NCBI RefSeq assembly: GCF_013394305.1
Contig: NZ_AP019810.1
Span: forward strand, 2,110,001 to 2,174,000
DNA length: 64,000 nucleotides
Reading direction: 5' to 3'
From: Enterococcus mundtii
Lineage (GTDB): Bacteria; Bacillota; Bacilli; Lactobacillales; Enterococcaceae
Shown: piece after piece, positions 49,200-59,351 of the stretch
Position numbering within the stretch: position 1 is the stretch's first letter
Layout of the letters: every line of letters begins with the position of its first letter
Notes under the pieces: model-generated
Databases searched by the model: none
The model's input: only the letters and a program-made list of their open reading frames with translations
Told to the model about the DNA's origin: nothing
Translations under genes and position numbers: made by a program

Positions 49200-49227
49200 G
49201 GTAGCGTTACAATTTTGTAGCGCTACC
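49200..49227 (+). promoter_or_regulatory. GC-rich hairpin ahead of the DUF916 gene
   Basis: GGTAGCG and CGCTACC pair perfectly, with TAC/GTA continuing the stem. No T-run follows and the DUF916 start is only 24 bases away, so it is more likely an mRNA processing or stability element than a terminator. Confidence 0.5.
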
Positions 49228-49251
49228 TCCTTTAAAGAAGGGGGTAAGTTT

Positions 49252-50319
49252 ATGAAAAAGACAAGTACATATCGAAAAAATAAAATCCAACAAGTGGGGA
49301 TCGTATTACTCGTCATGATTGTCAGCCTGATGGCTCCCATGTTGGTTGGAGCGGAAGAAGGAACGTTGAATTTTTATGTAACGCCTGAGTTCTCAGAAAA
49401 TCAAAAATCAGGAAATGATCGTTATTTTCAATTGAATCTTGCACCAGACACGACAGAAAAGCTAACGTTGAAACTACAAAACGCAAACGCAGAAGCCAAA
49501 AAAATCAAAATCACCCCACATACTGCTTATACCAACGTGATGGGGGTCGTAGAATACGGACAAGATGCGGAAGAAGCAGATCCAACGCTCAAACATTCGT
49601 TGGCTGAGTTGATTGAACAACCAGAAATCATTGAGCTTGCTGGAAATGAAACAAAGACCGTTACGCTTGATTTGAACATGCCTAAAGAAGAATTTGAAGG
49701 ATTGTTAGCTGGTGGATTACGAGTGTCAGAAGTCAAAGAAGAAGCAACAGAAGAAACGAGTAATGAAGAAGGTGTCGCCATCCAAAATGATTTTGCGTAT
49801 ATCATCGGTGTGGTTGTGAGCAACAAACAAGATGCTGTACAACCGGACTTAGAGTTGTTAGATGTTTTTGCTGACCAACTCAACTATCGCAATGTGATCA
49901 GTGCGAATCTACAAAACTTCACCCCGACATTCGTGAATCGCTTAGAAGTCGAAGCTACGGTTCAAAAAGTGGGCGAAGAAGAGATTTTATACCAAGCCAG
50001 TCAAGAACAGATGCAAATGGCACCCAATTCCAATTTTAATTTCCCGATTTCTTTAGAAGGTGATCGTTTTCGCAGTGGTGACTACGTATTGAAAATGACG
50101 GCACGTTCTGGGGAAGACGAATGGCAATGGGAAAGAACCTTTACGATCGAAGCAGATGAAGCACGAGCATTGAATCGTGCGGATGTTATGGTCGATACGA
50201 GTATTAATTGGTGGATGATTGGTTCAATCATGTTACTTGTTTTATTGCTTGGAATAATTCTTTACCTAATCCATAAAAGAAAAAAAGAGCAACCGAATAA
50301 GAGTAATGAGAAGGAGTGA
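49252..50319 (+). CDS. DUF916/DUF3324 WxL-locus membrane-anchored protein
   Basis: A 355-residue protein with a signal peptide, an N-terminal DUF916-type domain (residues ~30-150; YVTPEFSENQ..., FQLNLAPDTTEKLTLKL), a DUF3324-like domain (~165-300), one transmembrane helix (residues ~320-342) and a basic cytoplasmic tail. These proteins tether WxL proteins to the peptidoglycan and membrane. The ATG at 49252 follows GAAGGGGG; an earlier frame opening through the hairpin is discarded. Four-base overlap with the possible GTG start of the next gene. Confidence 0.92.
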   Translation: MKKTSTYRKNKIQQVGIVLLVMIVSLMAPMLVGAEEGTLNFYVTPEFSENQKSGNDRYFQLNLAPDTTEKLTLKLQNANAEAKKIKITPHTAYTNVMGVVEYGQDAEEADPTLKHSLAELIEQPEIIELAGNETKTVTLDLNMPKEEFEGLLAGGLRVSEVKEEATEETSNEEGVAIQNDFAYIIGVVVSNKQDAVQPDLELLDVFADQLNYRNVISANLQNFTPTFVNRLEVEATVQKVGEEEILYQASQEQMQMAPNSNFNFPISLEGDRFRSGDYVLKMTARSGEDEWQWERTFTIEADEARALNRADVMVDTSINWWMIGSIMLLVLLLGIILYLIHKRKKEQPNKSNEKE

Positions 50320-50324
50320 ATACA

Positions 50325-53300
50325 ATGCCCTCAAGATTAAGAAGAACGATGCTTTTTTTAGGGACGACAATTTTAGTGATACAAACAGTAACTATACCGT
50401 TAGGCATGGTCTACGCAGAAACCACGATGGACAATGTGGAACATGAGCCAATGGAACGTCCTGCTATCCAAAACTCCTTAAAAGAACTATCCAGTAATCC
50501 TAACTTTTTCTTTTCTCAATCTCAATTGCAAGGAACGATAAAAGTTCCGCTACAAGTGACGTTCTTTTCTGATCAAGAAGTGTCAGAGGCACGAGTGATC
50601 TTACCAGAAGAAGCAACGCTTATCCAAGACCAATTGTCGGCAGGGATTTCAATCGAACAAGGAGAGCAGCCTCATGAATGGATCGTTCACTCAAAACATG
50701 CGCAAAATACGTTTGTTCTTCCTTTGGTATTTGACAAGATAGGAAACTATGAACTGTCTGTGGAAGAAACGACGACTCAGCTAAAAATCAGTGAGCCAGA
50801 AGCAATCAGTGATGAACTTCCAGCTGAAGAAAGTGACTCCCCTGATGATGAGCTAGGCGGACAAAAGGAATCAAAAGAGGGAGAATATATAATAGAAGAA
50901 AATCAAGAGGATGATCAGACATCCGAAGAAGTAGATGAGCCTAAGGAAGAAGCTCCGCAGGATCAACAAACAAAGGAGAAAGAGCCTTTCGTAAGTGTTT
51001 CTACATGGGAAGAATTTCAAAAAGCCATAAGTAACGATGATGTACAAAAAATTATTTTGGAAAACGACATAGTCAGAAACGCTGGATCGGCAGGAACGAT
51101 CAACAGAAATATCGAAATTGACGGACAAGGATGGTCGATAGATTTTGCTAATAATACTGCTGGATTCACACTTGGAGCAGTGAGCGTAGAGACGACAATT
51201 ACTTTAAAAAATATAACAATAACAAAACCAGGAACTACAGCAATTTTTACAGGTACAGCAGCCAACAGTCAAAGATGGACATTAAATTTTGAAAATGTTC
51301 ATACGGGAAGTGGGAATGTATCTGGTTTAGTTAATGCACCGAATGCAAAGGCAGGATATATAGGTGGCGAAAATACTTATAGGTCGACTATGAATGGGCG
51401 TGATGATGCTGTCTTCCGAGTCAATAAATTTTTTGCTCGAAATGGAAGTAAAGTAAGTATGGACCTGCAAGCAAAGTTAGCACAAATTTCAGGCGTATTA
51501 CCGGTAGTTCAAATTACGGATGAAGACACTACAGTTTCTATTAATACAACTTCAACAAGCTCGGGTAGAAACGGAGGGGTTATTAGATTTGATTCAAATG
51601 AATCGCTTATTGAGGTTAACAATGGAGCATCTTTGAAAATAGAAGCCCCTCAAACTAGTGCGCTTCTTTATGATACTGCTACGAATTCAAGAATTTTGGT
51701 AGACAATGGCTCTAAAATGGAACTTTACTCTTCTCGTCTTGATGGAAATGATGCAACAGTTAGATTTTATGGGGCTGCAAGCCGAGGTTCTCGATTTGAT
51801 ATAGATAATAATAGTACTGTTATTATTGAGGCTGAAGAAGGAGCTGCTCCGGCAGTAAGATTTCGTGCGGATGGTCAATTCTTTGTAAAAGGAAATAGTA
51901 AATTACAAATGTACAATGGTGGAAACGGATCACCTAATAATTCGGCGAATCAAGGTATAGAATTTGCTAATGATGGTGGAGTTTTTGATTTGAGTGGCGT
52001 GGGAACAGAAGTAAATATTGTCTCTGATTTTGGACCTGCTATTGGTGGAAACAGTTCGATGGAAATCAATGTTAGGGAAGGAACTAGTTTTACAGCAATT
52101 GGAAGATCGAGCACTGCATCAGGTGCAATATTTAATGGTTCAATTAGTAATATAACTATTGATAATCCACTTTTTTTTGATTTTAAAAATACACGTCCAA
52201 ACGGAGGCAATATATATAGTGTATCGGCATCCTCTATATTTGATTTGAAAAATTCTAATTTTGCAGCATGGACTAATGGTTCTAATTTTGATCTTGAAGC
52301 AGAAAAGTATTGGAATATGATTGATTTTGAATTAACGGGAAGCAATTTTAATACTATTAGACAGACTAGCGATCCGGAATCATTTAATACAAGTACTTTT
52401 GGACCAGCTGGAATGACTGCATATAGTAGAATTAGTGCAAATAACGCACGTGCTGTTGTAGATGAATTAAGAGTTCCTACCAATGCAGATAAGTCTATTT
52501 TTGGTCATGTAAGTATTCCGGAAGGGAGTGACTATAGATCAGCGTTTGAAGGCGAGGTAGAACTAGAGATAGAAATTGAACGACTTACTGGAGAAAAAGA
52601 AACACATAGAGCAGTTACTAAAGTAGATAGTATCTATGGTGAAGCAGATAGAGAGGGAATATTTGAAGTAAAATTACCGGAACTTTTAAATGAGGGAGAT
52701 CGGATTAGCGTTCTATCTGCTTTTCGCGGTGTTGGTGAAGTTGGAGTTCCCAGTTTGCCGGACGATATCAAAATAGATAGTGTTGTCGTCTTTCCAATTA
52801 TCCCACCAAAACCAGCGGAGTTCCCTGTGAATATCATCGGAAAAACAGCAACACATGTTCAGGGATATGTTGAAAACAAAGAGGTTGAAATAACCGCAAC
52901 TCATAATGGACAAATCTTTGACACTTCTGATGTAACGGTAGACGACGAGGGTAACTTTATCCTGAATTTATCTGACTTAACTTTAAAAGAAGACGATGAG
53001 ATTCAGGTCTTTCTAAGAGATGCGGAAGGCTCGGCAGAAGCCGCAGGTGTGATCAATCCGCCAGAAACAAATAACGCACGTGGAAATATTAACCCAGCCG
53101 CTGACTTAACATTTCACGATGTAACTTTTGAACCGGCTACGACATTAATCGTTGAGGATGTAGGACCTTTCTCACCGGTAGATCCTTTGGATCCAGAATT
53201 AGAAGTGGAACCTGAAAATAAACCAGAATTGCCAGAAGATCAAGGGCAACTAAGCATTGACTTTATTTCGTCCTTCAATTTTGGCTCACAAGCTATTTCT

Positions 53301-53774
53301 GTTCATGAACAAACCTATTATGCCCAACCTCAACGTTTACTGAACGAAGATGGCACGGTCAATGAAATACAAGAACGACCAAACTTTATCCAAATCAGTG
53401 ATCGTCGACCGGACAATGAGCGAAGTGGTTGGCAATTATCGGTTACCCAGAATGGACAATTCAGTAATCAAAATGGTCATGAATTGATTGGTTCTGAGAT
53501 CCAGTTACTCAATCAAGAACTAGTGACAGCTCAAGGCGGAACAGCGCCTGCGCTAAAAGAAGAAACTGGCCAAAAAATCATACCAAATACTAAAAGAATC
53601 TTATTACAAGCAGATGAAAAATCTGGAACAGGAACCTGGATCTATCGTTTTGGTAATGCAGAGACAGCTGATAAAAGTGTTGGTTTGTATGTACCGAAAG
53701 GAACGAATCCAGAAGCCAAAGAATATTCAACGACACTTACTTGGGAATTGAGTAGTGTTCCAGAAAATCAATAA
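50325..53774 (+). CDS. Large WxL domain surface protein
   Basis: A 1149-residue secreted protein. It has a signal peptide (residues 1-34), an acidic linker (~155-220) and a long beta-rich region resembling a right-handed parallel beta-helix (~225-650; many GNG, N-rich turns). Two Ig-like or bacterial adhesion modules follow (~720-925), then a C-terminal WxL domain with RSGWQLSV and LTWELSS. Probably an adhesin held at the wall by the WxL domain and the DUF916 partner. The central third is visibly more AT-rich than both ends. ATG 50325 follows AAGGAG at 8 bases; GTG 50316 is too close to it. Confidence 0.88.
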   Translation: MPSRLRRTMLFLGTTILVIQTVTIPLGMVYAETTMDNVEHEPMERPAIQNSLKELSSNPNFFFSQSQLQGTIKVPLQVTFFSDQEVSEARVILPEEATLIQDQLSAGISIEQGEQPHEWIVHSKHAQNTFVLPLVFDKIGNYELSVEETTTQLKISEPEAISDELPAEESDSPDDELGGQKESKEGEYIIEENQEDDQTSEEVDEPKEEAPQDQQTKEKEPFVSVSTWEEFQKAISNDDVQKIILENDIVRNAGSAGTINRNIEIDGQGWSIDFANNTAGFTLGAVSVETTITLKNITITKPGTTAIFTGTAANSQRWTLNFENVHTGSGNVSGLVNAPNAKAGYIGGENTYRSTMNGRDDAVFRVNKFFARNGSKVSMDLQAKLAQISGVLPVVQITDEDTTVSINTTSTSSGRNGGVIRFDSNESLIEVNNGASLKIEAPQTSALLYDTATNSRILVDNGSKMELYSSRLDGNDATVRFYGAASRGSRFDIDNNSTVIIEAEEGAAPAVRFRADGQFFVKGNSKLQMYNGGNGSPNNSANQGIEFANDGGVFDLSGVGTEVNIVSDFGPAIGGNSSMEINVREGTSFTAIGRSSTASGAIFNGSISNITIDNPLFFDFKNTRPNGGNIYSVSASSIFDLKNSNFAAWTNGSNFDLEAEKYWNMIDFELTGSNFNTIRQTSDPESFNTSTFGPAGMTAYSRISANNARAVVDELRVPTNADKSIFGHVSIPEGSDYRSAFEGEVELEIEIERLTGEKETHRAVTKVDSIYGEADREGIFEVKLPELLNEGDRISVLSAFRGVGEVGVPSLPDDIKIDSVVVFPIIPPKPAEFPVNIIGKTATHVQGYVENKEVEITATHNGQIFDTSDVTVDDEGNFILNLSDLTLKEDDEIQVFLRDAEGSAEAAGVINPPETNNARGNINPAADLTFHDVTFEPATTLIVEDVGPFSPVDPLDPELEVEPENKPELPEDQGQLSIDFISSFNFGSQAISVHEQTYYAQPQRLLNEDGTVNEIQERPNFIQISDRRPDNERSGWQLSVTQNGQFSNQNGHELIGSEIQLLNQELVTAQGGTAPALKEETGQKIIPNTKRILLQADEKSGTGTWIYRFGNAETADKSVGLYVPKGTNPEAKEYSTTLTWELSSVPENQ

Positions 53775-53805
53775 AAAAAAGAGTTGTGATAGCCAGATAC
53801 AGCTC

Positions 53806-53865
53806 CAAAAAATAAGTCAGAAACCGCTAAGATTTTCGGGATTTCTGGCTTATTTTTGCTAACAT
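53806..53865 (+). terminator. Hairpin terminator of the WxL locus
   Basis: AAAAATAAGTCAGAAA (53808-53823) pairs with its near-complement (53842-53857, one G-T), preceded by A and followed by T-rich sequence. Confidence 0.75.
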
Positions 53866-54016
53866 CCTTTTTTTAATTACATTTACTCAGTTTTAGGGAG
53901 TATGAGATGATGAATATTATCTCACTTCTTTCATTTTCTTAAAACTGAGGGAAAAAAGTATTTTTCTATTAGTTGAAAACTTTCTGTAAAAAAGTGCGAA
54001 GAAAACGAGAGATTTC

Positions 54017-54047
54017 TTTACACTAGAGTAACTATAACGTATATAAT
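54017..54047 (+). promoter_or_regulatory. Promoter of cls
   Basis: TTTACA (54017-54022) with TATATA (54040-54045) at 17 bases; TATAAT also reads two bases further on. Confidence 0.5.
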
Positions 54048-54136
54048 CTATATAAGGTGTGTTGTCACCATTAACGTTGATTGGCACAGAAAAAAGAAGC
54101 AACAAAAAAACGAAGCGAGCGAATATGGAGATAGAT

Positions 54137-55666
54137 ATGATAAAGAATAAATTGCAACAATACAAAATATTATTGATATTATTGATTCTTGTAGCTGTTT
54201 CGCTGATTATTTTTTTGAATCAAATCATTTATGCGTGGCTGATCGTGGAAATTTTTGCCTTTCTTCTTTGTGGCTATTTAGTGATTTTTGATCAAAGAGA
54301 AGCAACCTCTAAAATTGCTTGGATCTTAGCGTTATTATTTTTACCGGTCGTCGGGATCATGCTGTACTATCTGATTGGTCGTGAGCCACGATTACGCAAG
54401 TTATCGAAACAGCAACTAGACAATGAACGAAACATACAAGAGACGGTGTCCAAGATCCTTCAGGAACATTCAGAAATCATTCATGCCAAGCACGATCTTT
54501 CCAAAGAAATTTTCCATCTTTCCGCAAAGTATCCCACAAAAGACAATCAATTGACATTGTTAAAAGAAGGGACGGATGCTTTTGCTTCATTGTTGCAAGA
54601 TATCAAACAGGCAACACATCATGTCCATGTTTTCTTCTATATTATAAAAGGGGATGAAACTGGCGAAGAACTAGTTGCTGCTTTGATCGAAAAAGCTCGA
54701 CAGGGAATCAAAGTACGTTTTATGTATGACAGTGTCGGATCAATTGCTTTCCCGAATCAATTATTAGATACGATGCGAGAAAATGGTGTAGAGGTAAGAA
54801 CCTATGATCTATTGAATTCACCGTGGCTGAGTAACAAAGCCAATTGGCGCAATCATCGGAAAATCGTTGTGATCGATGGGGAAATTGCACACACTGGTGG
54901 TATGAATATCGGGAATGAGTATAGTGGACGCGGGAAAAAGTTTTCTTATTGGCGGGATACGAATGTTCGAATCGAAGGGCCTTCTGTACTCGAGTTGCAG
55001 GAATGTTTCGTTTATGATTGGTTATTTCTCGATGAAGGGACGGAAACGATCACTTATTTCATCAATCAGCAAGAGCTGTATTTTCCATTACAAACGGAAC
55101 AACCAAAAGGTTCGGAAATCGTACAGGTCGTTTACGGAGGGCCGTATGATCAGGAGAGGATCATCAAAGACTCTTTCAATGACTTGATTGGTAAAGCAGT
55201 TGATTCGATCAAGATTGCTATGCCTTACTTTATTCCAGATGAAGAAACTCTTGGGGCACTCAGACGAGCAGCTCGCTGTGGGATCAAAGTACAATTGATC
55301 ATACCGGGAAAAGGCGATCGCGGGATTTCATTTCATGGGACGAACTCGTTTATTGATGAGTTGTTATCGGCAGGAGTTGAAGTGTCGATCTACGATACGA
55401 CTGCATTTATCCATTGTAAATATATGATCGTTGATGATGTGGTTGCAACGATTGGATCAACTAATTTTGATATTCGCAGTTTTTATCTCAATCATGAACT
55501 GTCAATGTTCATTTATGGTCCATCAAAAACGATTGATGAATTGAACGTCCATTTTACAGAAGATTTAGCCCACGCTGAAAAGGTCAAAAAAGACGAATGG
55601 CAAGAGCGAAGTGCATGGACGAAAATCAAAGAGAAAATCAGTGGCTTGTTTGTGCCGATACTTTGA
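54137..55666 (+). CDS. cls: Cardiolipin synthase
   Basis: A 509-residue membrane enzyme that joins two phosphatidylglycerols into cardiolipin. Two N-terminal helices (residues ~10-60) are followed by two phospholipase D domains with HKD motifs HRKIVVID and HCKYMIVD. The ATG at 54137 has GGAG six bases upstream; upstream in-frame codons lack a site. Monocistronic, with a promoter about 95 bases upstream. Confidence 0.95.
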   Translation: MIKNKLQQYKILLILLILVAVSLIIFLNQIIYAWLIVEIFAFLLCGYLVIFDQREATSKIAWILALLFLPVVGIMLYYLIGREPRLRKLSKQQLDNERNIQETVSKILQEHSEIIHAKHDLSKEIFHLSAKYPTKDNQLTLLKEGTDAFASLLQDIKQATHHVHVFFYIIKGDETGEELVAALIEKARQGIKVRFMYDSVGSIAFPNQLLDTMRENGVEVRTYDLLNSPWLSNKANWRNHRKIVVIDGEIAHTGGMNIGNEYSGRGKKFSYWRDTNVRIEGPSVLELQECFVYDWLFLDEGTETITYFINQQELYFPLQTEQPKGSEIVQVVYGGPYDQERIIKDSFNDLIGKAVDSIKIAMPYFIPDEETLGALRRAARCGIKVQLIIPGKGDRGISFHGTNSFIDELLSAGVEVSIYDTTAFIHCKYMIVDDVVATIGSTNFDIRSFYLNHELSMFIYGPSKTIDELNVHFTEDLAHAEKVKKDEWQERSAWTKIKEKISGLFVPIL

Positions 55667-55926
55667 TAGAAGCAACGGAATCAGCGCATAAGAACGTGCC
55701 ATTAGCTTAAGACAGAATAGACAAAGCGTTTCATACGTGTTTGTTTCTTCTGTTTTTTCTTTTATCCTTTCTTAGTGTTTTATAACAATACAATGCGCAA
55801 TAAAATAAGTTTTTTTAGAGATATGCTACTATAGAGATAGATATAAAGTGTTTTTTTACAGTTGGATCTTACGAATTTACATCTGTGAAAATGTGCTTTA
55901 AGACTTAGAAAGTAAGAGGTGATTTT

Positions 55927-57422
55927 GTGAAAAACAAACAGAAATCAGTCATTGTTCTGGGAGGTGGACTTGGTGGTTTGTCTGCAGCAGTTTCCTTAGC
56001 CCAAGAAGGATTCGACGTATCGCTATATGAAAAGAACGATCATTTAGGGGGAAATTGAACCGTTTAGAAGCAAATGGGTTTGGCTTTGATCTAGGTCCAT
56101 CGATTTTGACGATGCCCCAAATTTTTGAAAAACTGTTTCTCACGAGTGGCAAACAGATGGCAGATTACATTCCGATCGAACGGTTAGATTTGCAGTGGCG
56201 TTCTTTTTTTCCTGATCACACAACGATTGATCTATACAGTGATTTAACGAAAATGGCCCAAGAAAATCCTTTGCTGACTGAAAAAGATATGAGGGAGTAT
56301 CAAGATTTCTTAGACTATGCGAAGGAAATTTATGCGGCCACAGAAGTCGGTTATTTTGACAAAGGGCTTGATTCGACAATGGAGATTTTAAAAGAACATG
56401 GTGTGATCAAAGCGTTGAAAGGGTTTGATTATTTTTCTTCGATGCATGATGGAATCGCTAAACGTGTGAGTCATCCAAAAATGCAAGATATCTTAGGGTA
56501 TTTCAGCAAATATGTCGGTTCCTCTCCTTATGATGCGCCAGCGGTTTTAAATATGATGAGTTACATGCAGCATGAGCAAGGAATTTGGTATGTTCCGGGC
56601 GGGATGCATAAAATTGCTGAAGGAATCGTCAATCTTGGGAAAGAGCTCGGCGTAGCGTTCCATACTGGCTGTCAGGTTGAAAAACTAAATGTAGTGGATG
56701 AACAGATCCGTTCGGCACGACTAGCGGATGGGACGGTGATCGAAGCAGATTATTTTGTTTCGAATATGGAAGTCATCCCAGCTTATGAACAATTATTAGA
56801 TGAAAAACCAGCGTTTACAGAGAAATTAGAAAAGAAATTTGAACCCGCAAGTTCTGGTTTTGTCTTGCATCTAGGTGTTAATAAAGAATACCCACAATTA
56901 GCCCATCATAATTTTTTCTTTTCGAATGCTTCTAAAGAAAACTTTGATCAAAACTTCCATCAGCATCAGTTGCCAGACGACCCAACGATCTATCTTGTGA
57001 ATGTCAATAAGACTGATCCTTCTCAAACCATCGAAGGACATGAGAACATCAAGATTTTACCGCACATCCCTTATTTACAAGATCAACCATTTACAGAGGC
57101 AGAATACGATGCCTTTCGGGAGCGTATCTTGATCAAATTAGAAACGATGGGATTAACGGATTTGAGAAAACATATTGTCTATGAAAATCGTTGGACCCCG
57201 GAAGATATCCAAAAAAATTATTTATCCCATCGTGGAGCAATCTATGGGACTGTCTCTGATCGTAAGAAAAATCATGGGTTCAAACATGCAAAACATAGTG
57301 AGCGCTATGACAACTTATACTTTGTAGGTGGGACAGTCAATCCAGGTGCAGGTATGCCAATGGTCACTTTGAGTGGGCAACAAGTGAGTGACAAGATTGC
57401 TCGAAGAGAAGCGGATGTATAG
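55927..57422 (+). pseudogene. crtP: Diaponeurosporene oxidase-like carotenoid gene crtP, frameshifted
   Basis: The GTG at 55927 (AGAGGTG upstream) starts the FAD-binding segment [17 protein letters not shown] and runs 43 codons to a TGA at 56056. The rest of the protein (from NRLEANGFGFDLGPSILTMPQ to 57422) lies in another frame. At 56052-56054 there are three A; four A would restore GGKLNR, the sequence expected at this point in CrtP/CrtN. Otherwise it closely resembles staphylococcal CrtP, and crtQ and crtO follow directly. The downstream part could initiate at TTG 56055 but would lack the dinucleotide-binding fold. Prediction: this strain cannot oxidise its C30 carotene beyond the hydrocarbon stage unless the frame is restored. 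Confidence 0.85.
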
Positions 57423-57437
57423 GAAGGAAGGCTAATT

Positions 57438-58517
57438 TTGTTACTAATAATGATCGTCCTTTTTGTTGCTTGGCTTTCAGGTTGGTGTATCTTTTATCGA
57501 CTGCCATTCATCACAAACCTAACCTCTGCAAAACGTTTTGACACAAATGTTTCAATCATTATTCCTGTACGTAACGAAGCAAATACGCTCCCCAAATTGC
57601 TACAATCGATCCAAAGGCAAACGATCCAACCACGAGAAATCATCGTCGTGGATGATGATTCCACTGACGGTACAGCAGAAATCGCCAAGAACTTAGATGC
57701 AACAGTTTTCTCAAATGATCGTGAGCAGCATGGCAAGGCGGCTGCCTGTTGGTTAGGTGCAACAAAGGCCCAAAGTGAGCATTTCTTATTTTTAGATGCA
57801 GATACATTTTTTCAGACAGACAATAGTTTGGAAAGACTGTTGAATGAATACGAAAAAAGAGGGAATAGTGGCTTGCTGTCGCTTCAACCGTTTCATCAAA
57901 CTGTTCGCTTTTATGAACAGCTCTCGTTTGTTTTCAATGTGGTCATTCTGGTAGGGTTGAATACTTTTTCTGTGCTAGGTGAAAAATTAAAAGCAGCGGG
58001 GGCGTTCGGGCCGTGTATCTTATGCTCGAAAACCGATTACTTCCAAGTCGATGGGCATAAAGATATGCCTAGTGGGATCTTAGATGACATGGCTTTAGCC
58101 AATCGTTTTCAAAAGGCAGGATTTCCCATCCATTTATATGGTGGGAAAGAGTTGATTGCTTTTCGCATGTATCCTGAAGGTTTCAAGCAATTGATCCAAG
58201 GATGGACAAAGGATTTTGCCACAGCTTCTAGAGCAACCAATCCCTTTATTTTGTTAGGAGTCATCCTCTGGATAAGTGGTGGTGTTGGCTCAGTGTTGGC
58301 TTTTGGTATGGAACAATGGCCGCTCGCACTGGTCATTTATTGCCTGTATGTGCTCCAATGTATTGTATTTGCCAAACGTGTAGGAAATTTCAAGCCGATT
58401 TTCTTGTTCGTTTTTCCGTTCTTTTTTATCTTCTTTCTTTTCTTGTTTTTGTGGTCATTGATCCAAACCTATCTTTTGAAATCAGTGACTTGGAAAGGAA
58501 GAAAAATCAAACTTTAG
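57438..58517 (+). CDS. crtQ: Diaponeurosporenoate glycosyltransferase
   Basis: A 359-residue family 2 glycosyltransferase with an N-terminal membrane anchor, the catalytic block SIIIPVRNEANTLP, IIVVDDDSTDGT and LFLDADTFF, and C-terminal membrane segments (~275-345). Position between crtP and crtO and a shared pattern with staphylococcal CrtQ support glucosylation of 4,4'-diaponeurosporenoate. Start TTG 57438 after GGAAGG; an in-frame ATG at 57450 is possible. Confidence 0.87.
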   Translation: MLLIMIVLFVAWLSGWCIFYRLPFITNLTSAKRFDTNVSIIIPVRNEANTLPKLLQSIQRQTIQPREIIVVDDDSTDGTAEIAKNLDATVFSNDREQHGKAAACWLGATKAQSEHFLFLDADTFFQTDNSLERLLNEYEKRGNSGLLSLQPFHQTVRFYEQLSFVFNVVILVGLNTFSVLGEKLKAAGAFGPCILCSKTDYFQVDGHKDMPSGILDDMALANRFQKAGFPIHLYGGKELIAFRMYPEGFKQLIQGWTKDFATASRATNPFILLGVILWISGGVGSVLAFGMEQWPLALVIYCLYVLQCIVFAKRVGNFKPIFLFVFPFFFIFFLFLFLWSLIQTYLLKSVTWKGRKIKL

Positions 58518-58526
58518 GAGGTTTTT

Positions 58527-59018
58527 ATGCCACTGATCCATTTGACCACTGGAGTATTAGTGATGCTCGACATTCTTGCCTGGTTTATTTTTCATTTGGT
58601 TATATCCTTTGGTGTACGTCAAATTTCTGACTCTTTTTTTGAAAGAAAGCGTCGTTGGTTTCGTTCTTTTTCTTTTGAAAAGCAAGGAGTTATTTGGGAG
58701 AAAAAATTTCGAATCAAAAAATGGAAAGACAAGCTGCCAGATGGTACTGTGATTGCCAAGAGTGGATTCGATAAATCAAGACTCGGTAAGACTGATTCTG
58801 CCGCACTGAAGAAATTCATCATTGAAACACAAAGAGCAGAGCTGACACATTGGCTATTGATTGCGCCAGCGTTCCTTTTCTTTTTGTGGAATCCCAAATG
58901 GGCGGGGTGGGTCATGGTTTTTTATGCGCTTCTTGTCAATATCCCATTTATTATGATCCAACGCTATAATCGGCCACGATTGGAACGAGCGTTCATTAGA
59001 AGAATGAGGAATAAGTAG
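58527..59018 (+). CDS. crtO: Glycosyl-4,4'-diaponeurosporenoate acyltransferase
   Basis: A 163-residue membrane protein with helices at residues ~8-30 and 112-145. It shows the CrtO family blocks FSFEKQGVIWEKKFRIKKWKD, ETQRAELTHW and IQRYNRPRLER. CrtO acylates the glucose of the staphyloxanthin-type carotenoid. AGGAGG ribosome binding site. The first half of this gene, with the end of crtQ, is duplicated in decayed form near 59737-60006. Confidence 0.88.
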   Translation: MPLIHLTTGVLVMLDILAWFIFHLVISFGVRQISDSFFERKRRWFRSFSFEKQGVIWEKKFRIKKWKDKLPDGTVIAKSGFDKSRLGKTDSAALKKFIIETQRAELTHWLLIAPAFLFFLWNPKWAGWVMVFYALLVNIPFIMIQRYNRPRLERAFIRRMRNK

Positions 59019-59084
59019 GTTCTTAAAACGGATTTATGTTTCTTTTATGTTGTTTATATGTTGAAAAATAGCAGAGGTGATGAC

Positions 59085-59351
59085 ATGGAAACGACAAAAA
59101 AGAAACCAATCCATATCTCAATTGATGAGGATTTGAAAAAGGATGCTGAGCAATTATTTGCTGAGTTGGGTATGAATATGATAACCGCAATTACAGTTTT
59201 TTAAAAACAGTCTGTAACTAAACTGGTACTTCCTTTTAAAATTGAAAGGGAAAATTCGGCTACTTTGCAAGCGAGAAAAGATGCTAAAGATGGCAATATT
59301 CATGGTGGATTCAGCTCTGTTGATGAGTTGCTGGAGGACTTAGATGCTTGA
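59085..59351 (+). pseudogene. RelB/DinJ-type antitoxin with internal stop
   Basis: ATG 59085 begins a ribbon-helix-helix protein (KKPIHISIDEDLKKDAEQLFAELGMNMITAITVF) that hits TAA at 59202. The same frame continues with typical RelB sequence (KQSV... to ...GGFSSVDELLEDLDA, stop 59351). The family has FLKQ here, so one T-to-A change (TTA to TAA) explains the stop. Overlaps the toxin gene by eight bases. Confidence 0.8.

Noticed and set aside
51950..52483. Minus-strand 177-codon open frame inside the large WxL gene
   Set aside because: Antisense to the continuous beta-rich domain and without start signals.
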